64,000 bases of DNA from Lumbricus terrestris (taxonomy: Eukaryota; Annelida; Clitellata; Crassiclitellata; Lumbricidae), in NCBI GenBank assembly GCA_949752735.1, contig OX457036.1, positions 98,003,761 to 98,067,760 of the forward strand, in the 5' to 3' direction. Shown here piece by piece: positions 1 to 11,985 of this stretch. The translations under genes and the position numbers were made by a program. Position 1 is the first letter of the stretch, and the number at the start of each line of letters is the position of its first letter. The notes beneath the pieces were generated by a model that saw nothing but the letters and a program-made list of their open reading frames with translations, was not told where the DNA came from and ran no database searches.

Positions 1-2419
1 TTCAGTTGATGTGTAATGAAGTTAATCAAAGTGTTTCCCTTTGAATATTCTAATTTCAGCTTGCAACAAATTATCACTATAAGCAATTCCATCCAAAACA
101 TTAAAATAACGCTCTTCTTCATCTTATGTCAATGGAAGTTGGATCGATGAATTGTTTTGACTAAGCGGAAGTTGGATTGGCGCGAGAAATAATTCTTCTC
201 TAGATAGAAGTTTATTATAATGTGAATCTTTGCATTTGAAATGGAATCTTCCTAGTCCTGCTGTCATCTAGCGATTAAAATAACTATCAGTTATAAACCT
301 CTTTAGATCACTGTATGTAAAGGTCAGCAAATCGCATGCAAAAAATAGTAAGTCAAAACTAAGTCGACAATTTCATCATTCATATAATACATGAAGATCA
401 GTAATTGTGTTACTGACTACATTTATCAAAATACCCACACAAAGATTCTCCATTGCAGACATAGGTCTAGGTCAATTATTGTCACATTCGTCGCATGAAA
501 CGACAATGAAAAGTTAACACGAATACTATACAGAATGTGGATAAAATTATGTTGAAATTTATAGACAAGCTACTTAATCAGCACATCAATGTTATATAGG
601 CATATTTAGAATATTTGAATGGATGAATCACTTGTGGACATGTGCTTCATCGTTGAAAGGTAAGACATCCGCAAATTATAATAACAATTATTTTTTTATA
701 TATGCAATTCGGGTAGCAAACGTTCTCTAGATTCTGGAACATATATAATGTTAAAAATGAAAAGAGCAAAACTTGTTCTTGATAGACAAATCTAACAATG
801 ATACGGATACATTTTGTCGTTATAACAACTTCTATAGTCAACTCAAAATCATCAAAGCAAAATTCTTTTAACAGTTACACAACATTGTTCTAAAACTAAG
901 TCATGGATTATAAATGCGAATGTTCTAACGTCAGAACATGAATTCAGACGAAGAGAACAAACGCTCATCGCGCGGTTACATTCGAGACTTTTAATTTATT
1001 TGTTCCAAAAAGAAGTTCATTTTATTTATTACAGATGTGCATTTGTGTATTTCAGTTGTTCTAGAATCTAGATTATTTAGAAGCAAGGAGCACACATAGT
1101 CAGTCTATCATGTTTCCACAATCAATTTGATCGTTTAGGTTTTCTCCAATGGCCTCTAGGACTCTTTGCAATGGTCATTAAGGTACTTTTGTGGTCATTT
1201 AAACTCTTTCCGTTGGCCATAAAAGGCCTCATTCGGTCAGTAGCATTTAGGCTATTCTCAGTGGCATAGAGGGCAATGGATCAGCGTTCACGTCGCGCCC
1301 TCCGTCAGTACCCAGCGTGGGCATGCCCGCGCAGGGGAAGCTAATGATCCAAAACAGCAGGACCGCTGCAAAAGCTAAATATGGGGCATAGAGAAACTGC
1401 TTCCGTAACCATTATTGGTAACCGTTGTCTCGTTGCAAAACATTATTCACAGAAATGCCTAAAGCGTGAAAGAATAGCCTACATCATTTTATATTAATTT
1501 ATGAAGTGAAAAATCATTAATTATCTAGCACTTTACAAATTGCGAATCAGCACAAGATCAATTTTAAAAGTTATTTAAGATTATTGTTCCAACAAACTTC
1601 CTATAATTTTTTATCGCATAATTATTATTTTATTTCATTTCAACCTTCAAAGCAACAGATGTAGGTTGTACGCCTATAAATGTAGAGGTATGTCCCATCA
1701 GTGGCGTAAATAGTCTCAGTGACACGAAGAGCGTAGAGGTCTGACCGTCGCTTCCGTCTCAGTGCTTCATTCGGTTCTGCAAAACAAAACGAAACAGAAC
1801 CGATCATGGTGGAAAATACTCATCATCGACCTGAAAATAAAAATTAGATTAAATAACAGGGCCATAGAATAACAGACGCTGCACTTGTCCTTCGCCCAGT
1901 CAACGCATTTCTATTAACTCGGCCATGGCGGAAGAGTAGAGGTTGCGTTCCGGTTCGGTAAATTGAACCGACTCAGAGCGTCACTGTCAATTGTGGGTCT
2001 GCTGTTAACACTTAAATGCACGTTGAAAGTCCAACCAGGGTGGTCCAATTGTTAGCCTACTATTCCAACATTTTTTATGAACATGTTTTAAATGAAGCCT
2101 GACGTCGATATTGAACCCATCGCAAAGATTCACCTGCAAGAACTACCTCAGCTGGCAATATGAAGTTTATGGAGTCAGATTGGATCAGCAAGAGTCAGAT
2201 CGAATCAAGTAGAGTCAGACCAAACTGGGAGACTAAGCCATCTTAGAAATGATCAAGTCAAAGTAATTAACCATAAATTTTTCATGTAAATTTGTAGCAT
2301 TCAGACATATGGTCTATTCTATGTCTGATAGATTTCCTATTATTTTGTATTGCTAGATCTCAACAGAACTCGTTTCGTTAGATATTAGACAAAAGTCATC
2401 AGAATCATGCGAACAAAAT
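1..2419. other. Intergenic DNA, no gene recognised
   Basis: This AT-rich stretch holds only short unconvincing open frames. A hAT-like terminus (CAGTGGCGTAAATAG) is visible near 1699, but I could not find its partner. Nothing else here resembles a gene or a structured repeat. It lies downstream of the minus-strand BRICHOS-like gene that ends at 2420. Confidence 0.5.
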
Positions 2420-5400
2420 CTACGAAAGCTGACCGTTGTCGCATTTCGGATACAGCCAGTAGACGGAAATTCCCTTGCACATTTCTTTCGCCGTCTTTCC
2501 CAGGAAAGATGCGTCCAATATTGGAGTGCTCGACACGTCATAGAAGAGTTTCTTCGTAACATCCTGCTGCAAAATGTTTAATAGGTCTTCAGCAGGTAAA
2601 GGAAATCACTTAGGCTAAATCCTCTAATGGCGGCGAAATGTGACAGTTATAATAGTTATATACGTTCAACTGTTCTGAAAGTGCATTCTTCTTCTTTAGG
2701 TCTGCTGCCTCCCGGCAGGTCCAGATGCCCAACGACGCCACTCTTCTCGGTGTTGTGCTTTTTCCTTGAGTTTTCCATATCCATCTTCCATCACCCAGTC
2801 CAAGAACTTTTCCCTCGGTCTTCCTCTTCCTCTCTTCCCCTCCATTTAAAGTGCATTACGTGCATAATAATAATAAACCGCGCACATACCAACCACGTAT
2901 TGTATAGTCTATGGTTTATGGTCAAAGGTATAATATAGTTGCAGAACAAGTTAAGAAATTGAGAGCAAGAAACCTTTTCAACCCGTCAGTGATAATAATA
3001 GTTTATTGCCGGATCGGTGGCGTGCAATAACTAGACATATATTATAGAAACAGGGCCGGATTAACAAATGCGGGGCCTTTTTCGGTAAAACTGTGGGGGG
3101 CCCAACCTACAAAACGACGACAAAACGACACACAAAACGTGTTTATGCCAATCACAATGTTGTGACCGTATCGTCCCCCATGGCGAACATACACGCGCTA
3201 TTGTAGTGACTCCATGACATAGATGGTTAGGTCAGCCACTCGTAGGAAAGGATTCGACTCTTGCTTCGCTTCCTCACTATGGATCAAGGATTCACCATCG
3301 CATAGCCATTGCGAGGCTTGTGGAGCAAGCGGGCATTATAATAATTATTATAGGTTTACGTCTGAGTTCGTGTAGTCACTGACCTTGACTTCGAAATCCG
3401 ATGGAGTCTGAATCTTTGACGGATCAGCCGCATTTGTTCTGTTCAGCTGTACAACGTAGCAGTTCGTACCAGATGTTGTCTGTATTTTCATCACTTCGAT
3501 ATCCTAAATGCAGTACAGGCAGAGAATTATGTTTCCCCAGAAAATGACCACCGAAAAGTAGACAAAGCCTGGGTCATTCAAAACTAATTCTCTACAGATC
3601 AGATGTCATGGTAGCCTACAGGCTTTCTCGCCAAAGAGCTCAATCATTCCAGTGCAAAAAATCTAGGCCTAAAACCAAATGATTGAGAATTTGTTGACAT
3701 AAGTGATGAATTAACAACTAACTATAACTTATGATGATGATAATAGTAATAATACCATCGCGAAAACAATTATTAATGGAAAAACAATTAGCACATTATG
3801 CTGGTGTTTATAGCCAGGCCGCCCAGGCGTTCACTGTTCATCAGGCACAGCCAGTTGGCGTTGCACAGTTTGAATTGGAAATAAATGGTTTTCATAATGA
3901 AAAATAATAAATTAAAAATAATAATAATAATAATAATCTCTTTATTCAACAATCCGGTTGACAGACCGCAACCGGTTACAATGTACACTTATGCAGTTGA
4001 AACAATTCACAAGAACGCAGATCACAGTATACACAAATCTTGACTATACTAACTGAACAGACAGCCTGCAATACATGGCGCTAATAGCAGCCTACAAAGC
4101 ATGTCCGCCCAACGGGGGCTCGAACTCACTACCTCTCGCACTCTACGCCAGCGTGTTAACCACTACTCTACCAGCCTCCCCCCGATGATGCGATTGTCAC
4201 TGTACAAATATTATATGTCAACAGCTTGAAGTTACTTCAAGTTCTGAGTTGGTAAGTTTCTGCTTTGCTTAAGATGATAATCACACACGAAACACCTACA
4301 CTTGTAGTTCTTGGAGATGATCGAAGCAAGAAAACTTAGTATGCTACTGAATTACGCCTTTCTAGCAACTTCTGATGACAATAATAGGCACAAATGATCA
4401 CGTTTGGGCACACTAAGGAGCAGGGCCTTCACCATCACAGCATGGAGGGGCCACACAACGAAATGATCCAAAGACAGCAGATGATTGTCAGAGTCGTCAA
4501 AACGGCAACAACACTTTGGAGAGGGACAAATTACTAATGATGATAATGATGATGACGACGAACAAAGATGATGGCAAGTCATATAAAATTACATGTAAGT
4601 GTAAACGTATCCTACCCGATTGAAATCGTCAACGACCCACATCTCGTAATTCACATTCTGCACGTGGTACTGATTGAAGTTTTCATTCTGATCCGTTGTC
4701 ATTTCCTCGGTTGTATCTTTGTCCACTTGCATAGTGTACTAAAAGATTATGTATCTCATTTAATGCAGGCTCAGAAATCAAGAAGATTCGTATCTGAAAG
4801 AAACTACAAAGAAATCATTACTGATTTGCTAACCCGAATAGCCTACACTTCTTCCATGCTTCTTTAAAACCGCTAAATGTTTCGTGAACGCTGGATCAAT
4901 TAGGTTAAGTCTTCGACTGCACGTATTATTTTCGTATTTCTAATATTAACAATAAGCTTAATCAGATTGCCATACAAGAATGTATCGCACAGCATAAAAA
5001 CATTTCTATAGTATTGATACTTATTCGAAAAGTTTGACTCTAATCAATCCCTCTATCCTGAAATGATAACAGTTTTTTGGTCTGCATATGAAGACTAGCA
5101 TCATATCCATTCATTCATTCATTCATTCATTCATTCATTCATTCATTCATTCATTCATTCATCATTCATTCATTCATGCATTCATGCATTCATTCATACA
5201 TTCATTCATTCATAGCATTTATATAGCACCGCTTCAGAACTACTCAGAGGCGCTCCCAACCCAGCTACGACTGAAGAAAAAGACTTGAGGGACTTGTAGA
5301 ACCATAATGGATGGACCATAAGTAAAGAGCGAAGCGCGACCGGGAGGTCATTCCAAACAGTAGGCCCCACAACCGAGAAAGCACTGCGATGCCTAATAGC

Positions 5401-5819
5401 CAGGCGAGCCCGCGGAACCAGAAGCTCACCCCTAACCGAGGAGCGGAGCACTCGAAGCACTGCAGCGTCAGACAATTGGTGGCAAATATTACGCAGCTAA
5501 GAAGGAGCGCAGCCAAGGACACAACAGGCAACCACAGCAGCAATGCGGTATGAGATCCGCTGGGACATTGGCATATAGGCAGAGACAGGAGCAAATTTAG
5601 GAAGCCGCCCAACAAGGCGAGCAGCGGAGCGCAATACACGATCAAGTCGCCCCAGGACCCCAATGGGAAGACCAGCAAGTAAGGAGCAACAGTTGTCGAT
5701 TCGACTTGTAACAAAGGCGTGGACAAGGACGACGACCGCGTCGTGAGAGAGAGAGAGCGGGAGACCACCCGAAGCTGACGAAGCTGGTAATAGGCACTCC
5801 GAGCAACCAAGTTCACATG

Positions 5820-5872
<53 letters not shown>

Positions 5873-7877
5873 CAGAGTCATGGGTGAGTCCCAGATCACG
5901 AACTGTGAGGGAAAAGATTATGTGAGGAAAGAGCAAAGAAAGTTGGGAAAGTCAATACCCTGGAGTTGCCTACGGCCACCCAGTCAAATAAGTTGCGTTT
6001 TAGAGGGATTTAGGAGTAGCCGATTGGAGGCCATCCAGGAAGAGAGGACATCCACATGCAGACACATCCGGCTGACAGCAGCAACGGAATCCGCCGAATA
6101 AGTCTGGGTGTAGACTTGCACCTCATCAACAAAACTATAGTTGGTGCTGAAGTCCCTGAGACGCCAGCAAGAAGCAAACATCCACAGTATAAAGAAGATT
6201 TAGCAGCGGACCCAAGACGGAACCTGGGGCACGCCAAAATGGGCAGGGACCCAAGCAGACCTGGACGACACAAATACCACACAGTTTGAGCGGTCAGCTA
6301 AAAACGGATGTAAGCCAATCAAGAGGCTGGTCCACTAAGCCAAAAGAAGTGGAGGGACGCTGCATGAGAATGGAGTGTTCCACCGAGTGAAGGCAGAGCT
6401 AATGTACAAGAGAGCAAGCAGAGTGACCTGTCCACGGTCAAGCGCACCGTAAAAGTCAGACAAAAGTCGAAGCAGGAGAGTCTCCGTGGAATGATTCCGC
6501 CTGAAGCCCGACTGCTGCGACGGAACAAATTCATTCATAATAATTATTATCCAAATAAGTAATCACTGGTTGACAACAATGCGTTCCATTATTTTAGATA
6601 AGAAGGTAACGTTAGCAATTATTATAGGGCGATAGTTTGCAGGATCGCTTTGATCCAGACCATTGCGCTTCAAAAGAAGTAGGAGAACGGAACGCTTATT
6701 CGAGACGGGTAGGCACGTCTCACGGATCGAATTATCCAACACAACTAACGCCGTGGCCATCACAGCGGAGCATGAACGGGTCAATGATGCGACACATCTG
6801 GATATGATACAAACATAGTGGTCATTAAAAAATAGAGAACCTGCGGGTGCTCAAGAATATGTCAATTGGTCAGAAGTAGAGACAGAGGCAGAGACACGAA
6901 GAGACGAAGAGCAACAGACTGGAGAAGGAACTAGCGAAGGGAATGAGGGGTTGCTGGAATCAAAATGAAATACCTTGATGATATCTTTCTGCGCTTGGGT
7001 GAACATGTACATTCCAACCAAGATGGCCGCCAGAATGATTGCAACCGAAAGAATAGCAGAGACGGCGATGATCACGATCTTCTTTGTGTTGCGTGGCTTA
7101 GGAACATCTGCTGCCATCTGTACAACATCATAATTTGTTTATTTGACTTATTTCTTAAGAATACATTAAGTCTAGATTGGTTCAGGTTTAAGATCATTAA
7201 TAAAATTTACACTTGTGAGAATACATTCTGCGTGAGCGAATATTTAGAGTAAAATTGCACTGGTCTAAGTCCTTGACAGTCATTCTTTTAGAGTTTGAAT
7301 TTACTTGAGACTGGTAGGCCTAGCTTAGCTAAAACTATATGTACTGGAATTTATTCATGCCAGTCAGGGCTGTTACAGTACTGGTAAATTTTGAGGTGAG
7401 TAGGCTATACGCTGACCGGGAGTAAAACCGACTTTTTCGGGCAAAAAATTTCTGGCGGTTGTCATCCGGCAAAAAGTTCCCCATTTTCCCATCCCAAAAA
7501 TCTGATGACCTTTTTTTTAGTCATCCGGCCAAAAATGTACCCAATTTTCCTGTCCGAAAAAGCTGATGACCTTTTTTTAGTCATCCGGCCAAACATTTAC
7601 CCACACGCCCTTTGTGAGGTGAGTATACGCTGTATACCCGCGTATACCCTTGATTACAGCCCTGATGCCAGTGTCATGCAGCAGCATATTATTGTAATAA
7701 AATCAGGACAAACTCAGTTGGAAATATAAGCAAAGTGATTAGCATTGATGTATAAATCTCGCATCACAAATGAGAAGAGTAGGCCTATTTTAAAAAATTA
7801 GACTACCATAAACTTTGATTGAATACCTGGGTAATCACCACAGGAGTCTCGCAGCCGGTGTTCTTGGCGTCGGTCAT
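2420..7877 (-). CDS. BRICHOS-like type II membrane protein, gene A (5 coding exons)
   Basis: Coding exons on the minus strand are 7827-7877, 6974-7117, 4616-4738, 3384-3503 and 2420-2566 (stop TAG at 2422-2420). All four introns are phase 0 with GT-AG ends, giving about 194 residues. The first 30 residues are cytoplasmic-like, with a basic PRNTKK stretch. A hydrophobic segment at about residues 31-56 follows, with no signal peptide, so a type II membrane orientation is inferred. The ectodomain has the pattern of a BRICHOS domain: a [10 protein letters not shown] strand, NCYVVQLNR (Cys about 121), then CKGISVYW (Cys about 176) and YPKC (Cys about 188). BRICHOS domains act as intramolecular chaperones in secreted or membrane precursors. 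The family call rests on this pattern, not on a search. Gene B repeats the whole exon plan. The ATG in exon 2 (7117) could be an alternative start if exon 1 is skipped. Confidence 0.8.
2690..2845 (-). mobile_element. LINE C-terminal fragment in intron 4 of gene A
   Basis: Minus-strand translation gives a basic GKRGRGRPR motif followed by a tryptophan-containing WRRWASG stretch, typical of the carboxyl end of non-LTR retrotransposon polymerases (compare the plus-strand piece at 18885-19330). It is short and truncated on both sides. Confidence 0.55.
3053..3130 (+). mobile_element. hAT element terminus, CAGGGCCGGATTAA family (fragment)
   Basis: The sequence starts CAGGGCCGGATTAA and runs into a G-rich stretch, as at the left end of the complete element at 57323-58914. 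No matching right end with an 8-bp duplication was found nearby, so this is a fragment. Confidence 0.5.
3915..4183 (-). mobile_element. tRNA-derived SINE
   Basis: Read on the minus strand, the head contains an A-box-like TAGAGTAGTGGTTAACACG and a B-box-like AGTTCGAGCCC, the internal Pol III promoter of a tRNA. A unique body and an (ATT)n tail near 3920-3935 follow. Related copies lie at 33065-33790 and, with a diverged head, 25240-25545. It sits in intron 3 of gene A. Confidence 0.7.
5098..5215. repeat. (CATT)n microsatellite, likely LINE 3' tail
   Basis: About 120 bp of CATT repeats with a few point changes. It directly abuts the 3' end of the minus-strand LINE at 5216-6800, so it is probably the retrotransposon's terminal repeat, expanded. 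Confidence 0.85.
5216..6800 (-). mobile_element. CR1/L2-like LINE, degenerate reverse transcriptase and 3' end
   Basis: Minus-strand frames give, in order, NYRPI (about 6650), QSGFR and HSTET (about 6480-6515), a Q-SVLGP-like region, a degenerate FVDE version of the catalytic box (about 6120) and the 3' hallmark [13 protein letters not shown] (about 5370). The frames are shifted and a (GA)n run at 5823-5870 interrupts them, so the copy is dead. It occupies intron 2 of gene A. Confidence 0.8.
5823..5870. repeat. (GA)n microsatellite
   Basis: An uninterrupted GA dinucleotide run inside the LINE remnant. Confidence 0.95.
7365..7664. mobile_element. hAT-type MITE with 8-bp TSD
   Basis: Ends are CAGGGCTGT and ACAGCCCTG. 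The flanking direct repeats ATGCCAGT (7357-7364 and 7665-7672) are identical, as expected for hAT transposition. The interior carries two copies of a GATGAC-T(n)-GTCATC palindromic motif that recurs in several MITEs here (14700, 18200, 20700 and 58250). It lies in intron 1 of gene A. Confidence 0.85.
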
Positions 7878-8060
7878 TTTGAAGAGAGTTGGCAAGTCAA
7901 ACTTCTCAGCAACGGATGACGAGCTGAACCCAGGTGTCTATCTGCGAAACTGTAGTCTTCAGTCGGATCCTCACAGTCATTCGCCTGTGACAGATTATAT
8001 ACTGCTAATTCAGGATGTAACAGCCGTGTGTTTGATTTTTGCATACAATGGCTAAAGCAA
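7878..8060 (-). promoter_or_regulatory. Gene A 5' UTR and core promoter
   Basis: This block upstream of the gene A start codon is similar to that upstream of gene B (35013-35215). A TATATAA box sits at 7995-8001 on the minus strand, about 120 bp before the ATG. The matching box of gene B is at 35161-35167. Conservation between paralogs outside the coding sequence supports a promoter and leader role. The exact transcription start is not visible. Confidence 0.6.
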
Positions 8061-8456
8061 TCTTTTGTCAAAACGATCCAGGAGAATTTTATGGTTCAAG
8101 GAATCTGAAAAATGTGGAATTATGCGAAATTTCCAATGTGAAGCCTAAAATCAACTTTTTACCTTTTGCAGAACAGAATAAAATGCCGCTCAATCAGGAT
8201 GCAGTGTCTGTCACATCCTGACTTGTGTGGAATTTCCTTTTCATTAGATATAAAAGCGTTTGCATGTGACTCGAATCCATCTGTTTGGCGTGCGGTGAAT
8301 TCTTCCTTTGCGCCTTAAAGCAAACATATCGTAATCTCGTTGGCAAGTAGTAGCAATTGTAGCAATGTTTTACGTTTTCTTTGCTTAAACACCAATCCGG
8401 TCACGCTTTATTCGAACAAGCAAGTCTTTCATCGAAAAACGTTATGTAGGCTACAT

Positions 8457-8735
8457 TCCGACAGTTTCTTATTTCTCACAACAAGGGATATTTAACGTCG
8501 GGATTATAGTGAATTACCTTGGCGTTTATCATCTCTGGACGAACCGTTTGACATAGCTCACCGCTAAGTCAATATCCAGAGCAGAGCTTTTGAATAGCGC
8601 TTTAGAAATATCGAGAGTCAGGATTGAGACTTGCTTAAAGCTTATAGTTCAGTCTTTTCTGAATTTGCGAACTATTTCCCTAAACTCTGATCAAGCGACT
8701 TTTTCTTAGGTTTCTTGTTTTTTCTCATATATAGG
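8457..8735. repeat. Duplicated segment, copy 1 of 2
   Basis: About 275 bp matches 11700-11985 in the same orientation with moderate divergence (shared blocks include TTTCTTATTTCTCACAACAA and CACCGCTAAGTCA). A weaker match lies upstream of gene B near 35600-35760. Function unknown. Confidence 0.65.
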
Positions 8736-8738
8736 CTA

Positions 8739-9645
8739 CTAGCTGGGGTACCCGGCGTTGCCCGGGAAATTTAGGATTAGATCCGCTCCGGCCACAACCC
8801 CACCATACAACACCCCACCACACTCCGACCTCTACCAGTATGCCACCGGAGAAATTTGTGTTTGACGAAAATTTCCACCCCATCCCAACCCACCCCTCCA
8901 CCCCAACCCCTCTCACCCCAATCACCCCCTCCACCCCCACCTCCCACTCCATCCCCCTCCACCCCAACCCCACTCTCAACCCCACCCCCTCACCCACCCA
9001 CACTCCCATCCCATCACCAACCCCCACCCCTCGACCCCCGACCTCCACCCCTCACCCCATCCCACCCCTCCACCTCACCCCTCCTCGACCCCACCCCACC
9101 ATCCCACCCCTTCCACACTCCGCCTCCACTGGTACGCGACCCATGAAATCCGTACTGACTACCTTAAACACCTTTAAAACGGTTAAAATTACTGCTTTTA
9201 TACGTGACAAGCGAATGAAAATTTATAGCGAAAATTAGTGTTTTCGGCGCCCCCCACCCCCCGCACCCGGGCCCCCGCGGTGGTAGAGATTTGCCAACCA
9301 CTGATCCGGGTGGTTCTGATGGCCTTCTATCTATGAAAAAATTCATATCAATAGCTGCATTTTTTTGAAAAAAAATTGGGGGGTTTCGCCTCCCACCCTG
9401 ACCCCCATGGTGGTAGAGAATCGCCAACCCCTCGACTTTGCGTCTCGTGCAGAGACCTACACAGTAGTGAAGGTTTGGAGTGAAAAGCTCAAAAACTGTG
9501 AGTGTGCATTCTGGACAAAGTCACATACATACATACATACATACATACATACATACATACATACATACATACATACATACATACATACATACATACATAC
9601 ATACATACATACATACATAGTCAAGTCCTTTCTTATAGATATAGA
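8739..9645 (-). mobile_element. Non-autonomous Helitron
   Basis: On the minus strand it begins TCTATATCTATAAG after an A (9646) and ends in a CCCGG/CCGGG hairpin followed by CAGCTAG before a T. These are the TC start, terminal hairpin and CTAG end of Helitrons inserted between A and T. The interior is a C-rich minisatellite (about 8875-9120) and a (CATA)n run (9527-9620). It shares its ends with 28792-29865. Pro/Gly-rich open frames here are minisatellite artefacts. Confidence 0.8.
9527..9620. repeat. (CATA)n microsatellite
   Basis: A perfect tetranucleotide run inside the Helitron copy, just inside its 5' end. Confidence 0.95.
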
Positions 9646-10129
9646 TAGGCCTATATATATATAATATATATATGTATAGCCTATATATACATAGCCTATA
9701 TATATATAGCCTATATATAGCCTATATATATATTCGGAGAGGGCATTGCTTAGCAGTCAAAATTAGCGATGGAACTTAAATTTTCATACCAATCTCCATC
9801 ACCCAAATAGACCTACATAGGTTGACCGGATAGGCTACTGGACATCAAAATAAATACTACCAGGACATGCTTCTTTCCGCCTCTGCTTTTTCGCCAGAAC
9901 TACGTGAGATAATAAGTATTTATATAGATGATTGTGTTGGACTTGCTTCATGAACCAAGATTCTGCCAAAATGTCATTTTAACCCAAAACTGGACTTGCT
10001 TCCTTTTGCCAAAGCAGGGCAGAATATTCCTGACACTTAACTTCAATCCGCTTAAACTTCAAATGAACAACTGAATAAATTCATTATTATATATTTTTTG
10101 GGGTGTCGCATTTAATCATCTACGAAGCG

Positions 10130-10960
10130 CATCTATAATAAAGCGAACCGTTCAGAGGTGCTCCCAGTGCGCAATGCCCCAGGAGAAGAAACAGATGTTG
10201 AGAAGAGAGAAGGCAGAAGAGTGACTGCCAGATAGAAGTGTAGAGCAAACAGAAGGAGAAAGGGCACCAAAGAGAAGGACCAATTGAGGCAAATGGTCGA
10301 GACTGAGCTATAGCAGTTCTAGAGCGATGACCAAGAGGTCAAGTCTGTTGAATGAGCGAAGTGGACGGTGAGAGGCAGCTGGGTGAGGCCGAATTGACGA
10401 TTAGAGTGAGGATCTTAAATTGTATGCGAGCATGGAAAGGAAACCAATGAAGTTCATCAAACACAAAGGTAGAGAGATGCAAGAGTAGGCCTACATGGGA
10501 AGAAGGGCAGTCAGTGTAGCAGCTGAGTTGAGCGCGAGCTGAAGCGATAGTATACAGACGAACCTTAGGGAGACTATTAGAAGAGAATTGCAGTACAGTC
10601 AATTAGAGAACATTTAAAAGCATGAACTATAAGGTAGTGAATATGGAGGTTGAGACAGAGCGACGAATGACCCTGAGACGCCTTAAATGAAAATAAGAAG
10701 AGTATGTGATATTGGTATTGTGCTCAGTAACAGTAGGTCTATCCGTATTTAAAGTGAATTATCAAGTACGACACACAGATCCCGCCCACTTGACAAGAAG
10801 GAAAAGACCGGAAATTTCAGAGAGCAGAACAAGATCAAACTTCTGGAGCTCCTGGGGTTACCTAACCTGATTAACTGAGTCGTCTAAGTATTAAGGAAGA
10901 GGCGATTAGAAGACATCCAGAAGTGGAGACGATTAGTGAGAGACTCAGTGCACCCGACAA
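10130..10960 (-). mobile_element. CR1/L2-like LINE 3' fragment
   Basis: The minus strand encodes a degenerate LHWFPFHARIQFKILTL segment, the conserved region near the end of CR1/L2 polymerases. At the low-coordinate end is a 'TTCAGAGGTGCTCCCA' 3' UTR block shared with copies at 5240, 17080 and 23580. Stops and frameshifts are frequent. Confidence 0.65.
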
Positions 10961-11169
10961 AAAAGCAACTAGGCCTATATATAAGATAAGCCATTTGCCG
11001 CCATTATAGCCTAGTCGCAAGTCTTGCACGAACTTTTATCATTTCAATTTATTTCTAATTTTGTTCTCATAATTATATTCATAGTCTTACGATAGTTTAG
11101 GGATCCGTGAAAGCTTTGCCTAGGAACCAAAAATTTATCTCATCAGTGCTGTTTGAGTCTCATAAAAGT

Positions 11170-11440
11170 CTCAATAGCGGACCGGTGTTTATCTGCAGCC
11201 GTAGAACATGCACATTGTACCCTGTTATACGCCTATAACCGCACGTTCAATGTATAAAAATTATGGCCGCAAGATTCTCGTGTCTGTCTTTTTCCATGGC
11301 TAGGAGTAGTAGAAATTTCGATGTCATTCAAACCGTCAATTCCAAGCTCTGTGGCAGTTGGCTTGAATGCTGTGAATTTCCCGAGATTGCACGAATTTCC
11401 GCGATTGTCGGGCAAATTTTGGGTCGTCAATTTGTTCCGC
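11170..11440. repeat. Dispersed repeat, also at 60115-60370
   Basis: It matches 60115-60370 in the same orientation (shared blocks such as TTTCGATGTCATTCAAAC and GGCTTGAATGCTGTGAATTT). No coding capacity is recognised. Probably an unclassified transposable element. Confidence 0.6.
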
Positions 11441-11699
11441 TTTTCGCCATTTTTTTAAACAAAATGCTACAGTGAATTCATAACTGTTTCCCGCGAATTT
11501 CTGCTATCCTATCCATCGTGGCTGTGAACTATAATTATCTAACTCGAATCGGGCAAATTTAAACTGGTAGATAATGTGGTGTGATAATGATGGGCGTTGG
11601 AATTCAGGTTTGAAATTTTTTCGGGCCTCTTTGCCAGAGAAATAGACTTGACCGAAAATTGGGGGTGGGGCATCCTGGACCCCGCCTCGTTCGCATATA

Positions 11700-11985
11700 T
11701 GATTCCGATAGTTTCTTATTTCTCACAACAAGGCATGTTTACCATCGAGATTGTAGCGAATTGGTTTGGTGTTTATCATTTCTGGACATTTTTTGACATA
11801 GATCACCGCTAAGTCAGTATCCAGAACAGAGCTTTTGAAAAGCACTTTAGAAATATCGAGATTCTAGATTGCGATTTGGTTATTATGGTAAGCTTAGAGT
11901 TCAGTGCTTTCTGAACTTGCGACCTATTTCTCTAACCCTGCTCATGCGAGATTTTCTTCGGTTTCTTGGTTTATTTTCTCCTACT
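11700..11985. repeat. Duplicated segment, copy 2 of 2
   Basis: Homologous to 8457-8735, same orientation. No terminal repeats were found, so either segmental duplication or an old unclassified repeat is possible. Confidence 0.65.

Noticed and set aside
5265..5936. A 223-codon minus-strand frame rich in Leu/Ser
   Set aside because: It runs through the (GA)n microsatellite and is out of frame with the recognisable LINE protein segments.
6851..7117. A free-standing 88-codon membrane protein starting MAADVPKPR
   Set aside because: It is exon 2 of gene A running past its GT donor at 6973. The same exon with the same borders exists in gene B at 25553-25696.
8725..9150. Long Pro/Ser/Thr- or Gly/Trp-rich open frames
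   Set aside because: They are read from a C-rich minisatellite inside a Helitron and have no complexity beyond the repeat. The same holds for the frames at 29010-29910.
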